Assembly: GCA_963704405.1 (NCBI GenBank)
Contig: OY969903.1
Span: forward strand, 3,286,001-3,350,000
Source of the DNA: MFD01213-c1 sp963704405
GTDB lineage: Bacteria; Planctomycetota; Phycisphaerae; Tepidisphaerales; Tepidisphaeraceae
Reading direction: 5' to 3'
DNA: 64,000 nucleotides
Of the stretch, positions 38,450-48,350 are shown in pieces. The first letter of the stretch is position 1, and each line of letters begins with the position of its first letter. Below the pieces are notes generated by a model, which worked only from the letters and a program-made list of their open reading frames with translations, searched no databases and had not been told where the DNA came from. Both the position numbers and the translations under genes were made by a program.

Positions 38450-38761
38450 TTAGACGTTGATGGCAGTGATCTTCACTTCCACCTGGGTCTGGCGATGGCC
38501 CTGCTTTTTATGATAGCCCTTGCGGCGCTTGTACTTGAAGATGTCGATCTTGGGGCCCTTCACGGCGCGTATGACTTCCGCCGTGACGGTCGCGCCGGCG
38601 ACGACGGGAATGCCGATTTTGGCCGGCCCTTCACCGCCGACGAGGAGGACGCGATCGAAGGTGATGTTGGTCTCCTCCGGGTTCACTTCCCGCTCAACGC
38701 GGATGATTTCCCCGCTGGTGACTTTGTGCTGATGGCCGCCCGTCTCGATGATCGCGTACAT
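38450..38761 (-). CDS. rplU: 50S ribosomal protein L21
   Basis: 103 residues: MYAIIETGGHQHKVTSGEII at the start, then VEREVNPEET, VLLVGGEGPAKIG and a basic end YKRRKGYHKKQGHRQ, the L21 pattern. L21 binds 23S rRNA in the large subunit. The usual partner rpmA (L27) does not follow on the minus strand; the 180 bases downstream contain no L27 and reach the pseudouridine synthase gene. Confidence 0.97.
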   Translation of the reverse strand: MYAIIETGGHQHKVTSGEIIRVEREVNPEETNITFDRVLLVGGEGPAKIGIPVVAGATVTAEVIRAVKGPKIDIFKYKRRKGYHKKQGHRQTQVEVKITAINV

Positions 38762-38884
38762 TTCAAACTCCAGTGCGTTCTAGCTCATTAAAAGGAACGG
38801 AGGATTCTGATGATCCGTGGGCAAAAGTCAAGCGATGCGGCTGAAAGAATCGTATGATTCGGTTCGCAAGATCAAATGGGCCAA

Positions 38885-39616
38885 TCACTTGGCATTTGTT
38901 TTAGCAAGGCCGGCCCAGTCGACGGTGTCGATCGCCGCGGCGATGTCCGGGGGCAAGCCGGGCGGGTTTACGGGCACATCGGGAACCAGGCAAAGCACGT
39001 TGGTTTTACCCCATTTCTCGATGGCCCGGGGGCTGGTTTCTTCGGCAACGCCTGTGCTGTCCACCGGATAGCGATTGATGACGACGCCTGGCACTTCAAC
39101 TTTTGCCGCTCGTAAGGCGGTCAGTGTCAGCAGAGTATGGTTGATCGTGCCAAGCCCCGGGCGGGCAACGATGATGGAAGGGATTTTCAGCCACGCGGCA
39201 ACGCTCACGATGGTTGATTGGGAGTCCATCGGCACCATCACGCCGCCCACGCCTTCGATGACGATCACATCGCTTTGGCGGCTCATCAGCGTCAGGGATC
39301 GCTGGATTGTCTGCCAATCCAGGGGTTGTTTGGCACGCTCAGCGGCGATGGCGGGCGCGAGCGGTTCGGCGTAACACTGGGGGCAGACCAGATCCAGCGG
39401 AAAGCGCGAGTCGGCACAATGGGCGAGAAACTCGGCATCCTCGCTGACGAGGCCTTCGCGGCGGCGCACGCAGCCGGTGGCGGCGAGTTTGCAGACGGCG
39501 ACGTTTGCGCCGCGGCGGCGAAAGTGATCGGCGATGGCCGCCGCGATCACCGTCTTGCCGACGCCGGTGTCGGTGCCGGTGATGAACAATCCGGGAATGG
39601 TAACGGGAGTGAGCAT
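38885..39616 (-). CDS. bioD: Dethiobiotin synthetase
   Basis: 243 residues. It closes the ureido ring of biotin from 7,8-diaminopelargonate, CO2 and ATP. Walker A is GTDTGVGKTVIAAA at about residues 13-26; VCKLAATGC stands for the VxKPVxTG motif, with Leu-Ala for the usual Pro-Val. IEGVGGVMVP and INRYPV also fit. The start codon overlaps the bioA stop by one base (TGATG), so it is translationally coupled. Confidence 0.95.
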   Translation of the reverse strand: MLTPVTIPGLFITGTDTGVGKTVIAAAIADHFRRRGANVAVCKLAATGCVRRREGLVSEDAEFLAHCADSRFPLDLVCPQCYAEPLAPAIAAERAKQPLDWQTIQRSLTLMSRQSDVIVIEGVGGVMVPMDSQSTIVSVAAWLKIPSIIVARPGLGTINHTLLTLTALRAAKVEVPGVVINRYPVDSTGVAEETSPRAIEKWGKTNVLCLVPDVPVNPPGLPPDIAAAIDTVDWAGLAKTNAK

Positions 39617-40965
39617 CAGGAAAGCACCATCACTTCGGCAAGAATTGCATCCACGATGGCGCTGAGATCATCAAGGCCCATCGCCAGCGGCGGCATCATG
39701 ACAATCACATCACCGAGCGGCCGCAGGATGACACCGCGGCGACGGAGGTTTGTGCAGATGGCCGCGCCGATGCGGCGTCTGGGGTCGAACGATTTTCGAG
39801 TCGCTTTGTCTTCAACCAATTCGATGCCGACCATAAATCCCTTTTGTCGAACCTCACCCACGTTCGGCAGCGGCTTGAGTGATTCGAGCATCGTCGCCAG
39901 CACATCCGCTTTCTGCTGCACCTGCATAATGAGGTTGTGTTGCTCGAACAGATCCAGTGAAGCAATGGCAGCGGCGCAGGCGAGCGGATTGCCCGTGTAG
40001 GTGTGACCGTGATAAAAAGTTTTGCCTTCCCAGGGCTCGCCGAGGAAGGCATCAAAAATGCGCTGAGTCGTGAAGGTGGCGGCGAGCGGGAGGTAGCCGC
40101 CGGTGATTCCTTTGGCGACGCAAAGCAGGTCGGGTTCGACGTTTTCATGCTCGCAAGCGAACATTTTTCCCGTGCGGCCAAAACCGACGGCGACCTCATC
40201 GGCAATCAGGAGAACGTCATGCTCGTTGCATAATCTCCGCACACCGGCCAGGAAACCGAGGGGCTGAAGGATCATGCCGCCTGCGCCCTGCACGATCGGT
40301 TCGATGCAGACCGCGGCAGTTTTGCTTCCATGCTGTTTAAGAATCTTTTCCAGCGCCGCGAGGCAGTGATTGCGCACAGCCGCTGGATCGTGGGGCGTGG
40401 CGCTGCGATAGACATAGGGCGTCGGGGCGAAATGTGTTTTGAAAAGCAGCGGGAAATAGGCGCGATGGAATGTTTCAGTCCGCCCGACCGACATCGCGCC
40501 GAAGGTGTCGCCATGATAGGCGTCGGTGAAACCGATGAATTCTTTTTTTTCGCCGCGGCCGATGTTGTGCCAGTATTGAGCGGCGAGCTTGAATGCGATT
40601 TCCGTCGCGGTTGCGCCGGCGTCGCTGTAGAAGATTTTCTTTAAATTCCGCGGGACCAGCTTCATCAGGCGATCGGCTAAGACAATCGCGGGTTCGTTCG
40701 ACAGACCCAGCAGGGTTGTATGGGCGACTTTGCTGAGTTGGTCGCGGATCGCGTTGTCGATCGCGGTGACGCGGTGTCCATGAACGTTGCACCAGAGGCT
40801 GCTGACACCATCGAGATAGCGGTTGCCGTCGGAGTCGATCAGGTGCATTCCTTCGGCGGCGGTGATGATAAGCGGATCAGCGGCGGCCCATAATTTCATA
40901 GGCGTGAACGGATGCCAGATATGCTGCTTATCCAGTTGTTGAAGTTGATGGGTGGTTAATGACAT
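39616..40965 (-). CDS. bioA: Adenosylmethionine-8-amino-7-oxononanoate aminotransferase
   Basis: 449 residues from ATG 40965 (MSLTTHQLQQLDKQH); a longer frame from a TTG at 41004 is unlikely. It transfers the SAM amino group to KAPA in biotin synthesis and is a class III PLP aminotransferase: HIWHPFTPM, DGVSSLWCNVHGH, IGFTDAYHGDTFGAMSVG, LLIADEVAVGFGRTG and the PLP lysine in LLCVAKGITGGYLPL. Its stop overlaps the bioD start. Other biotin genes (bioB, bioF) are not in the window. Confidence 0.95.
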   Translation of the reverse strand: MSLTTHQLQQLDKQHIWHPFTPMKLWAAADPLIITAAEGMHLIDSDGNRYLDGVSSLWCNVHGHRVTAIDNAIRDQLSKVAHTTLLGLSNEPAIVLADRLMKLVPRNLKKIFYSDAGATATEIAFKLAAQYWHNIGRGEKKEFIGFTDAYHGDTFGAMSVGRTETFHRAYFPLLFKTHFAPTPYVYRSATPHDPAAVRNHCLAALEKILKQHGSKTAAVCIEPIVQGAGGMILQPLGFLAGVRRLCNEHDVLLIADEVAVGFGRTGKMFACEHENVEPDLLCVAKGITGGYLPLAATFTTQRIFDAFLGEPWEGKTFYHGHTYTGNPLACAAAIASLDLFEQHNLIMQVQQKADVLATMLESLKPLPNVGEVRQKGFMVGIELVEDKATRKSFDPRRRIGAAICTNLRRRGVILRPLGDVIVMMPPLAMGLDDLSAIVDAILAEVMVLS

Positions 40966-40966
40966 C

Positions 40967-41158
40967 TCAGGGGGAAGGGATGGGGTGGCGATGGAACGAT
41001 TCAATGATGGAGCCGCACTTCGTCAGAACCGCCTTTATGACCGCCACGTATGAATCAGTCAGCCCGAAGTCGCTGGTCAGGGCGATGATGGGCCGGGTTG
41101 CACAGGCATTCCTGCGGCTCATGTTAAGGGCCTCTAAAAGCCTACGAACCGGTATCAT
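40967..41158 (-). pseudogene. Truncated SAM-hydroxide adenosyltransferase (DUF62) remnant
   Basis: The only homologous part of a 63-residue frame is RPIIALTSDFGLTDSYVAVIKAVL, the start of the SAM-hydrolase/DUF62 family, whose members run to 250-300 residues. After that the frame ends in unrelated residues, 2 bases before the bioA start. The rest of the enzyme, including its second domain, is missing. I read it as a gene fragment left after an old rearrangement that placed bioA here, rather than a small protein. Confidence 0.6.
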
Positions 41159-41262
41159 TCACGTCAACGCGATGGGTTCGACGTTGAAAATGCCGATAGC
41201 AGGAAGGAACCAGAGGCGCGGGAGGCGATATCGGTGGCACTCTTGGGTAGAATGGTCTGCAC

Positions 41263-41925
41263 ATGAATGACGTAAAAGATGTAACCCGACAGGAGACGAT
41301 GATCCAGCAGCAGGTGGTCGAGCGCGGGATTCGCGACGAACGCGTGTTGGCCGCGCTGCGTTCGGTGCCTCGCGACCGCTTCTTTCCGCCTGGGTCGAAA
41401 GATGAGGCGTTTGCGGATCGAGCCGCCCCGATTGGGCACGGCCAGACGATCAGCCAGCCTTACATGGTCGCGCTGATGACGCAGCGGCTTGATGTGCAGG
41501 CGGGCCACAAGGTCCTGGAGGTCGGCACGGGCAGCGGCTATCACACGGCGGTGCTGGCCCGGCTGGCGGCGGATGTTTACTCGATCGAACGGGTTAAGCC
41601 GCTGCTCGATGAAGCGTGGGAACGCGTCATGGACATGGGTGTTCGCAACGCGCATTTCCGCCATGGCGATGGAACGCTGGGATGGGCGGAAGCGGGACCG
41701 TTTGATCGAATCCTGATCGCCGCCGGCTCGCCTAAACTTCCGGATAAGCTTCTGCACGAGCAACTGAAAGATGGCGGAATTGCGGTGCTGCCGATCGGGC
41801 CGCAGGATGAGCAGATGCTGGTGGAGGTGCGGAAGGAAGGGGAGCATCTGGTTTCGACGGATGTATGCCCTTGCCGGTTTGTGAAGCTGATTGGGGAAGA
41901 GGGTTGGAGCAATGTTGAGGTGTGA
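41263..41925 (+). CDS. pcm: Protein-L-isoaspartate O-methyltransferase
   Basis: 220 residues. It methylates damaged isoaspartyl residues so they can be repaired. VPRDRFFPPG, FADRAAPIGHGQTISQPYMV, the SAM-binding VLEVGTGSGYHTAVLARL and DRILIAAGSPKLP match the family throughout. The start is the first ATG of the frame. It is divergent from the SAM-hydrolase remnant and bioA. Confidence 0.96.
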   Translation: MNDVKDVTRQETMIQQQVVERGIRDERVLAALRSVPRDRFFPPGSKDEAFADRAAPIGHGQTISQPYMVALMTQRLDVQAGHKVLEVGTGSGYHTAVLARLAADVYSIERVKPLLDEAWERVMDMGVRNAHFRHGDGTLGWAEAGPFDRILIAAGSPKLPDKLLHEQLKDGGIAVLPIGPQDEQMLVEVRKEGEHLVSTDVCPCRFVKLIGEEGWSNVEV

Positions 41926-42065
41926 GGGTTGAGGTGTGAGGCGCTTCCGGCGTTCGCATCCTGACACGGGCAAGATGTAGCTCGACGGGCTCAATGAGCC
42001 TCTTCTGGATATCTGATTTCAATGAGCCACAGTCGAATTGCGCTTGCCGAAATCCCGTGCTACGA

Positions 42066-44172
42066 ATGGAAAAGTCTTTTTCCGATGATTCTTCGAGTGA
42101 ATTAGTTCAGGCGGGTTCGCTGTTTCGACCGGTTGAATCGCTGGATGGAGTGGGGCCGGCGCGGGCGAGGGAATTTCGGCGGCTGGGGGTGGGCACGCTG
42201 GGGGATTTGCTCGAATATTTTCCGCGGGATTATCAGTTTGAATCGGCGGAGCGGGCGATTTCAGATTTGGTGCCGGGGCAGATTCAGATGGCGCGGGGGG
42301 AAGTGGTGGCGGTGGATTATATTGCATCGCGTCCGCCGCGCTTTGAGGCGACGCTCGATGACGGGACAGGGAAGCTGGCGCTGACATGGTTCAACGGGGC
42401 ATATCATCGTCGGGCGATTCATCCGGGAAAATACATTCGCGTACAGGGGCCGGTGCGGATCTTTCACAATCTGCCGCAGATGACTCAGCCGAAGTATGAG
42501 ACGGTCGAGCAGGACGTCGGGCGGGTTGAAGAATCAAAATTCAAGGCGATTTATCCGGCATCGATGAAGCTGGCGACGGACGTGATTGCGGATGTGGTGG
42601 AACGGAATCTGCCCGCCGTCCTCGAGCAGGTTCAGGAGTGGTTTGATCCTGAATTGCTGAAAATGCGCAGCCTGATCGATCGGCGGTCGGCATATCGGAT
42701 GATTCATACTCCGGCGAACCTGAATGAAGCCCTTCGCGCGCGGCGGCGATTGATTTACGACGAGCTGATGCTGATGCAGCTTGGGCTGGGGCTAGGCAAG
42801 CGGTTACGCGATGGGCGGCTGACGGCGCCGGTGATGCGGATTGACAAGACGCTGGATGAGCGAATTCGCCGCCGGTTTCCATTTGAATTGACGGTGGCGC
42901 AGCAGAATGCAATCTGGCAGATTGTCCGCGATCTGCAGAGCGGGCGGCCGATGAATCGACTATTGCAGGGGGATGTCGGGAGCGGGAAAACGGTCGTAGC
43001 GCTGTATGCGATGCTGGTGGGCGTGGCAAACCGAATGCAGTCGGCGCTGTTGGCGCCGACAGAAGTCCTGGCGGAGCAACACTTCGTTACGCTTTCGAAT
43101 CTGCTGCGTGATTCCAATGTCACAGTGGAACTGTTTACCGGGCGCACGAAGCGACAGCGAAGCGGAAGCATTACGGGATTATCGAGCGGCAAGGTTCACC
43201 TGGCGATTGGGACACAGGCGCTGATTCAGAAGGATATTGAGTTTGCGAATCTGGGGCTGGTTGTCGTCGATGAGCAGCATAAGCTAGGCGTGCAGCAGCG
43301 GGCGGTGTTGAAGGGGAAGGGGTTGTCGCCGCACTATCTGGTAATGACGGCGACGCCGATTCCGCGGCACGCTCGCGCTCTCTTATTTCGCGGATTTTGA
43401 TGTGACTTCGATCGATGAGCTTCCGCCAGGGCGGCAGCCGATCAAGACGAAGCTGGTGCGCTCACGTGATGTGCTTAAAGCCTATGACTTTATTCGCGAG
43501 CAGGTCGGCAAAGGGCGGCAGGCTTACATTGTTTTTCCGCGCATTGATGACGATGGGCTGGATGATTCCAAATCGGTCCTGAAGGAATTCGATCGCTTAA
43601 GCAAAGGGCCGCTTTCCGGGCTGCGGCTGGCGATGCTTCATGGACAGATGAGCACGGAAGAAAAACAATCGGCCATGCTGGGCTTCCGCGATCACAAAAC
43701 GGATGTGCTGGTGGCGACGACGGTGATTGAAGTGGGGATCGATGTGCCCAACGCCACGGTCATGATGATCGGCGACGCGGAGCGATTCGGGCTATCGCAG
43801 CTTCATCAGCTTCGCGGGCGCGTCGGACGCGGGAAAGATATGTCTTTCTGCCTGCTGCTTTCCGATGCGCACGGCGAACCGGCCGAATCGCGGTTAAATG
43901 CGATGACATCGACCAACGATGGTTTTGAAATCGCCGAGATGGATTTGAAGCTCCGCGGGCCAGGTGAATTCTTCGGCACGCGGCAGCATGGGTTGCCGGA
44001 ATTCAAGCTGGCCGACATTACCAATGAGATGGCGCTGCTCGAGCAGGCCAGGGATGACGCCCTGGAACTCCTGGGGCGTGATCCATCGCTTCGCTCGCCG
44101 GAGCACCAGCATTTGCGGGCAGCGCTGCGGGCGCAGATCGGCAACGCGCTTGAGCTGGCGCAGATTGGTTAG
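42066..44172 (+). CDS. recG: ATP-dependent DNA helicase RecG (frameshift near 43368)
   Basis: From ATG 42066 the frame carries a wedge/OB domain (LDDGTGKLALTWFNGAY) and helicase motifs: Walker A LLQGDVGSGKTVVALYAML, DEQH in VVDEQHKLGVQQ, then MTATPIPRHARALLFRGF and a stop at 43398-43400. The rest (TSIDELPPGRQPIKTK, VATTVIEVGIDVPNATVM, LHQLRGRVGRG) is in the next frame, to 44172. Removing a single C near 43368 restores IPRTLALSYFADFDVTSID, the exact RecG consensus. So one base is extra and the intact product would be about 700 residues. RecG reverses stalled replication forks and resolves Holliday junctions. Confidence 0.93.
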
Positions 44173-44178
44173 GCGGGC

Positions 44179-44397
44179 TTAGGCCAGGCGCGGAATTAAC
44201 GGGGCGGCGGCGTAGAGCATCGCCGTGAAAATCACCAGGAGCAGTTCCGGAGTGCGCGTGACCAGATAGAAAAGCGTCGCTGCCGCGGCGACGGCGATGC
44301 CCACCATGGTGACGGGTGACAGATGAGTAATCACGGGGGCGTAGTCGCTCAATGAGGCGACACAATCAGACGCGAAGGTAGAGAGCTGGTCTATCAT
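44179..44397 (-). CDS. Small membrane protein
   Basis: 72 residues with AGGAG before the ATG. Two hydrophobic segments (VTMVGIAVAAAATLFYLVT; LLLVIFTAMLYAAAPLIP) make it a small two-pass membrane protein. It is convergent with recG, the stops being only a few bases apart. No family known. Confidence 0.55.
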   Translation of the reverse strand: MIDQLSTFASDCVASLSDYAPVITHLSPVTMVGIAVAAAATLFYLVTRTPELLLVIFTAMLYAAAPLIPRLA

Positions 44398-44695
44398 ATT
44401 GCGCTCCTGTTGTCGGTCGGGGCCGGGATGAAACTTCGTTCACAAGGGCAGTGATTCAACATTAGCACGCGGGCTGGCGGCGGCTGGAAATCCACCGCCA
44501 TTCGATATGTTTTGGATGGAGTCAAGGCGCGTTTATGACGGGCATAACGAAGGAAGCGGCGAAAATATCCGCAGGCGATTCTGAAACGCGGCTATCGGAC
44601 GATGAACGGGATAAAGAACCTTTCAATGATGCGATCAGATGTCCCGGAACGAACGCTTGCAGGGATTGCATTTCCGCCCGGCATCCATAGCGTTT
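44398..44695. other. Intergenic region between small membrane protein and epimerase-like gene
   Basis: About 300 bases with no supported gene, holding the divergent promoters. No clear promoter or hairpin identified. Confidence 0.25.
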
Positions 44696-45514
44696 ATGCG
44701 CATGAAGTTGACTGTTTCAACGCTGAGCTGCCCGGACTGGGATTTGCCGCGCATGGTATTGGAAGTGGCGGCGGCGGGGATCGCGGGGATCGATTTTCGG
44801 GGGATGAAAGAAGAGATCGACATCACCAGGCTGCCCCAGTTCGGCGAGCGCCTGGACGAAACGCTCGCGATGCTGCGCACGCACAAGCTGTCGATGCCGT
44901 GCTTGAATACATCGGTGACGCTTGTGTCCCCTTCGCCGGAGCGATGGGCCGCGATGCTGGAGGAGGCGCAGCGCTCAGCCCGGCTGGCCGGCCGCACGGG
45001 GACGGCCTATCTGCGGATTTTTGGAGGATCGATCCCCAAAGGGCTTACTGCGGATGAAGGATTGCACCTGGGGCAACGGCATCTGCGGCAGATCATCAAG
45101 ATCTGCAAGACGTTTGGATGTCAGCCGCTCGTGGAAACGCATGATGAATGGGTCGGAAGCACCCGCATGATGGAGCTGATTCACGATCTCGATCCGGCGG
45201 ATGTCGGAGTGGTCTGGGATATTGAACATACCTGGCGACTCGGCGAAGCGCCGGCGGAAACGGCCCGGGCGCTGCGGCGATATATCCGGCAGGTGCATAT
45301 CAAAGACACGGTCGGCGCAAATGCCGAGCGGCATCCGGTTTTGATCGGGGAGGGGATTCTTCCACTTGCAGATTTTGCCGCGGCGCTTCGGGAGATCGGG
45401 TTTGATGGGTGGTATTCGCTGGAAGTGGAAAAACGATGGGATGCTTCTGCGCCGGAGCCGGAGATCAGCCTGAAGCAGTTTAGTGAGTATATGAAGGAAA
45501 GGTGGAATCGGTAG
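44696..45514 (+). CDS. Sugar phosphate isomerase/epimerase (AP endonuclease 2-like TIM barrel)
   Basis: 272 residues from ATG 44696 (an alternative ATG is at 44702). LTVSTLSCPDWDLPRMV, GIAGIDFRGMKEE and CQPLVETHDEWVG (metal-ligand His and Glu) followed by DVGVVWDIEHTWRLGEAP and VHIKDTVGA fit the xylose isomerase-like TIM barrel fold. The end is GFDGWYSLEVEKRWD. Members interconvert keto sugars, inositols or their phosphates with a divalent metal; the substrate here is unknown. It lies before a ClC channel and the fucose-type genes. Confidence 0.85.
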   Translation: MRMKLTVSTLSCPDWDLPRMVLEVAAAGIAGIDFRGMKEEIDITRLPQFGERLDETLAMLRTHKLSMPCLNTSVTLVSPSPERWAAMLEEAQRSARLAGRTGTAYLRIFGGSIPKGLTADEGLHLGQRHLRQIIKICKTFGCQPLVETHDEWVGSTRMMELIHDLDPADVGVVWDIEHTWRLGEAPAETARALRRYIRQVHIKDTVGANAERHPVLIGEGILPLADFAAALREIGFDGWYSLEVEKRWDASAPEPEISLKQFSEYMKERWNR

Positions 45515-45724
45515 CCAGTGCCCGCATCGCAACAGGCGCACGTGCATTTGGCGGGCAGGGTAATCGCATGTGTCTCTGGCCTCCTTTCCCGGTATTCCGG
45601 GAGACGCAGGCGGATCAGGCGACTGCCCGCGAGTGGCTGCATGTGATTGCCCCGATTTGCCAGGCGTTATTTTGGCCCCCCGCAGTTCCCGTCAGCGGGC
45701 TGGCCGACTATGCTTGGCGATGCA

Positions 45725-47614
45725 ATGCGAATGAATTTTGACGCCCCCGGCGGAAGGGTGCGGATCCTGATCAGCAAATTTCTCTCCCGGCTCGGGCTCA
45801 GCGATGATGCGTTTCTGCTTTTCCTGGCTGTCCTGATCGGGGCGATAACCGGGGTGGCGGCGGTTGGGTTCCACGAACTGATCAACAGCATCCGCGATCT
45901 GCTTTATCGGCAATCGAGCCCGGAATTTCTTTACGGGCGGGGAATGGCGCTTCTGGTGATCTTTCCCGCACTGGGCGGCCTCGCGGTGGGTGTGGCCAGC
46001 AAATATATCTTTCATACGCGCGAAGGGCATGGCATTGTTGATGTGGTTGAATCCGTCGTGCGCACCAGCGGATTCCAGAAGCCGACGACGGCGATCGAGA
46101 AGATCATCACCAGCGCCATCACCATCGGCAGCGGCGGAAGCGCCGGGGCGGAGGGGCCGATCGTGCAGATCGGGGCGGCGATCGCCTCCGGGGTGGGGCA
46201 GATGTTCCGGGTTGCGCGCTCGCAGATGCCGATCCTCACCGGCTGCGGCTGCGCGGCGGGCATCAGCGCGATCTTTAATGCGCCCTTCGGCGGGGTTTTG
46301 TTCACGCTCGAAGTGATCCTGCAGGATTTTTCGATCCGATCGTTTACACCCGTAGTTTTGGCGAGCGTGATCGCACAGGTCACGACACAGGCGACGTTTC
46401 AGATCATCCATCATGCCGATGAATACCGGGCGATTTTTGCGATGCCGTCGAAAGAGGTTGTCCGCCACTCGATGCTGAACTGGGGGCAGGTGGGGAACTT
46501 CATGCTGCTGGGAATGATCTGCGGAATCATCGGGGCGATGTTTACGAAGACGATGTATTGGACCGAGCATTTCTTTCATCGGCCTGAATTGCCTAAACCG
46601 CTGCGCCCGGCAATCGGCGGCGCATTGCTCGGTGTGACCGGCGTGGCCTACATCCTGCTCTTTGGCCACCTGCTGCTTCATGTGCCCAATCACAAACCTT
46701 TCTCTTTTGAAGCGTATCCGATGCCGGCGTTCTATGGCGACGGTTATGGCGTCATCCAGCAGATGCTGAGCGCGGATTTCTATAGTGCGATCGGGCCGAC
46801 GATGGTCCTGCTGCTGCTGTTCCTATGCTTCATTAAAATCATCGGCACAGCCGTGACCCTTGGCAGCGGCGGGAGCGGTGGTGTGATTGCCCCGAGCGTC
46901 TTCATCGGAGCGACGCTGGGCGCATTGCTCGGCCATCTGCTTCAGGCATCCGGCTGGTTCCACGAACTTCAGCCGGAATTGTATGCGCTGGTGGGAATGG
47001 GCGCGGTGCTGGCGGCGACGGTTCATGCGCCGATGGCAAGCATCCTGATCGTGTTCGAGCTGACACAGGATTATAAAGTAATGCTGCCGGCGATGCTGGC
47101 GTGCATTATCGCCGTGGCTATCGCCCGGCTGGTTTATCCGGAATCCGTCTATACGCTCATTCTCCGAACGCGAGGGGTGCGCGTCGGTTCCGCGGGCGAC
47201 TTCGTCCTGCTGCGGCGCATCAGCGTCGAGCAGGTGCCGCTCGATCCGGTCACGGTCGTTCACAATCACGATCCGCTGCAGCAGTTGCTCGATCTCAGCG
47301 CACTCACCAGCAGATATGATTTCGTCGTCTCGGACAGCGCGGGGAAATATGAGGGGATGGTGGTGTCGGCGGACCTGAATCCCGTGCTGATGGACCGCGA
47401 TGCGGTGCCGCTGCTGGTCGTTGGGGATGTGATGCGGAGCGATATTCCACCGGTGCGGACAACCGATGATCTGGCGGCCGTATTCGACGCGTTCAGCCGA
47501 CATGACATCAGCCATCTGCCCGTCTGCATGCCAAACAGCGCGGACCGCGTGATTGGGCTCATCAGCCGATCCTCGGTGATTCGGAAATATCAGGAAGCTT
47601 TGAAGGGGACGTGA
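45725..47614 (+). CDS. ClC-type chloride channel/transporter with CBS domains
   Basis: 629 residues from ATG 45725, the frame being open from 45647. Filter motifs are TIGSGGSAGAEGPIVQIGA (the gating Glu of the GxEGP motif is kept), FNAPFGGVLFTLEVIL and GSGGSGGVIAPSVFIGATLG, with about ten membrane segments. Residues 490-625 hold a pair of CBS domains (VLLRRISVEQVPLDPVTV; SDIPPVRTTDDLAAVFDAF; HLPVCMPNSADRVIGLISR), which often sense nucleotides. It moves chloride or other anions across the inner membrane; channel versus proton-coupled antiport cannot be told. Confidence 0.92.
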   Translation: MRMNFDAPGGRVRILISKFLSRLGLSDDAFLLFLAVLIGAITGVAAVGFHELINSIRDLLYRQSSPEFLYGRGMALLVIFPALGGLAVGVASKYIFHTREGHGIVDVVESVVRTSGFQKPTTAIEKIITSAITIGSGGSAGAEGPIVQIGAAIASGVGQMFRVARSQMPILTGCGCAAGISAIFNAPFGGVLFTLEVILQDFSIRSFTPVVLASVIAQVTTQATFQIIHHADEYRAIFAMPSKEVVRHSMLNWGQVGNFMLLGMICGIIGAMFTKTMYWTEHFFHRPELPKPLRPAIGGALLGVTGVAYILLFGHLLLHVPNHKPFSFEAYPMPAFYGDGYGVIQQMLSADFYSAIGPTMVLLLLFLCFIKIIGTAVTLGSGGSGGVIAPSVFIGATLGALLGHLLQASGWFHELQPELYALVGMGAVLAATVHAPMASILIVFELTQDYKVMLPAMLACIIAVAIARLVYPESVYTLILRTRGVRVGSAGDFVLLRRISVEQVPLDPVTVVHNHDPLQQLLDLSALTSRYDFVVSDSAGKYEGMVVSADLNPVLMDRDAVPLLVVGDVMRSDIPPVRTTDDLAAVFDAFSRHDISHLPVCMPNSADRVIGLISRSSVIRKYQEALKGT

Positions 47615-47708
47615 GAAAAATTGTCCGTGGTCTGTGGCCTGTTAATAGTTGCCAGTTGCCCAAACGCTTCACAAGCAGCGGCCTATGGGCAATGGACCAC
47701 GGACAAGC

Positions 47709-48152
47709 CTACCGAACCACACCAATCGTCAGCAGCAGGTTGGCATATATACGCTGCTCCCCTGTGGCGATTGTAAGACACACATCCGGTTTGCCGGCGA
47801 CGTTGTAAAATTCAAACCGCTCGATTTTGGTGAGCGCGCCTTTGCAGGCGGTGGGCTGGAGGATCTCACGAAACTCCGACCAGATTTCCGGGTCTTTGTC
47901 CATTACATATGGCCCGGTTTTGTTCGTATCCATGATCTCGGCGGCTTCGATCGGGATGGCGTCGGTCAGCACCTTCAGAACATCTGTCACCGTCAGTTGG
48001 CCGGCGGCGAAGTTGAGATAGACCACCTCGGCGTTGGGGCCTTTGGCAGTCCAGTGGGGATAATTTCCATCGGATATCAGCACCTTGCTTCCATGGCCCG
48101 CTCGAGCGAGGGCGGCGTTAATCTGGGGATGCAGCAGGCGACCTTTCAACAT
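47709..48152 (-). CDS. RbsD/FucU-family sugar mutarotase
   Basis: 147 residues from ATG 48152 with AAGGAG upstream; the longer frame to 48320 has no family signal. MLKGRLLHPQINAALARAGH, SKVLISDGNYPHW and NAEVVYLNFAAGQ are typical of RbsD/FucU pyranase-mutarotases, which interconvert anomers of ribose or fucose. Being divergent from a fucose-isomerase-like gene (200 bases between the starts), it is probably the FucU type and supplies the anomer that isomerase uses. Confidence 0.85.
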   Translation of the reverse strand: MLKGRLLHPQINAALARAGHGSKVLISDGNYPHWTAKGPNAEVVYLNFAAGQLTVTDVLKVLTDAIPIEAAEIMDTNKTGPYVMDKDPEIWSEFREILQPTACKGALTKIERFEFYNVAGKPDVCLTIATGEQRIYANLLLTIGVVR

Positions 48153-48350
48153 GTTCCGGCTCCTTAAAATCTCAAAATAGCAGCAAGAGAATTGAGTGTA
48201 ATAATGTTTCCATCCACTTTGGAGACATACCCGCGCTTCTGTAAGATATTTGCACCCTCGCCAGGCGGAAAGTTGGGTGAACGAACCACCAGCGAGGGAC
48301 ATCATTACACCCGACAGCACCTATTTTAGCTGAAAGATGGAGAAGATTCG

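Noticed and set aside
41126..41262. Biotin-operator or riboswitch before bioA
   Set aside because: No palindrome of the BirA/BioR type and no conserved fold could be recognised.
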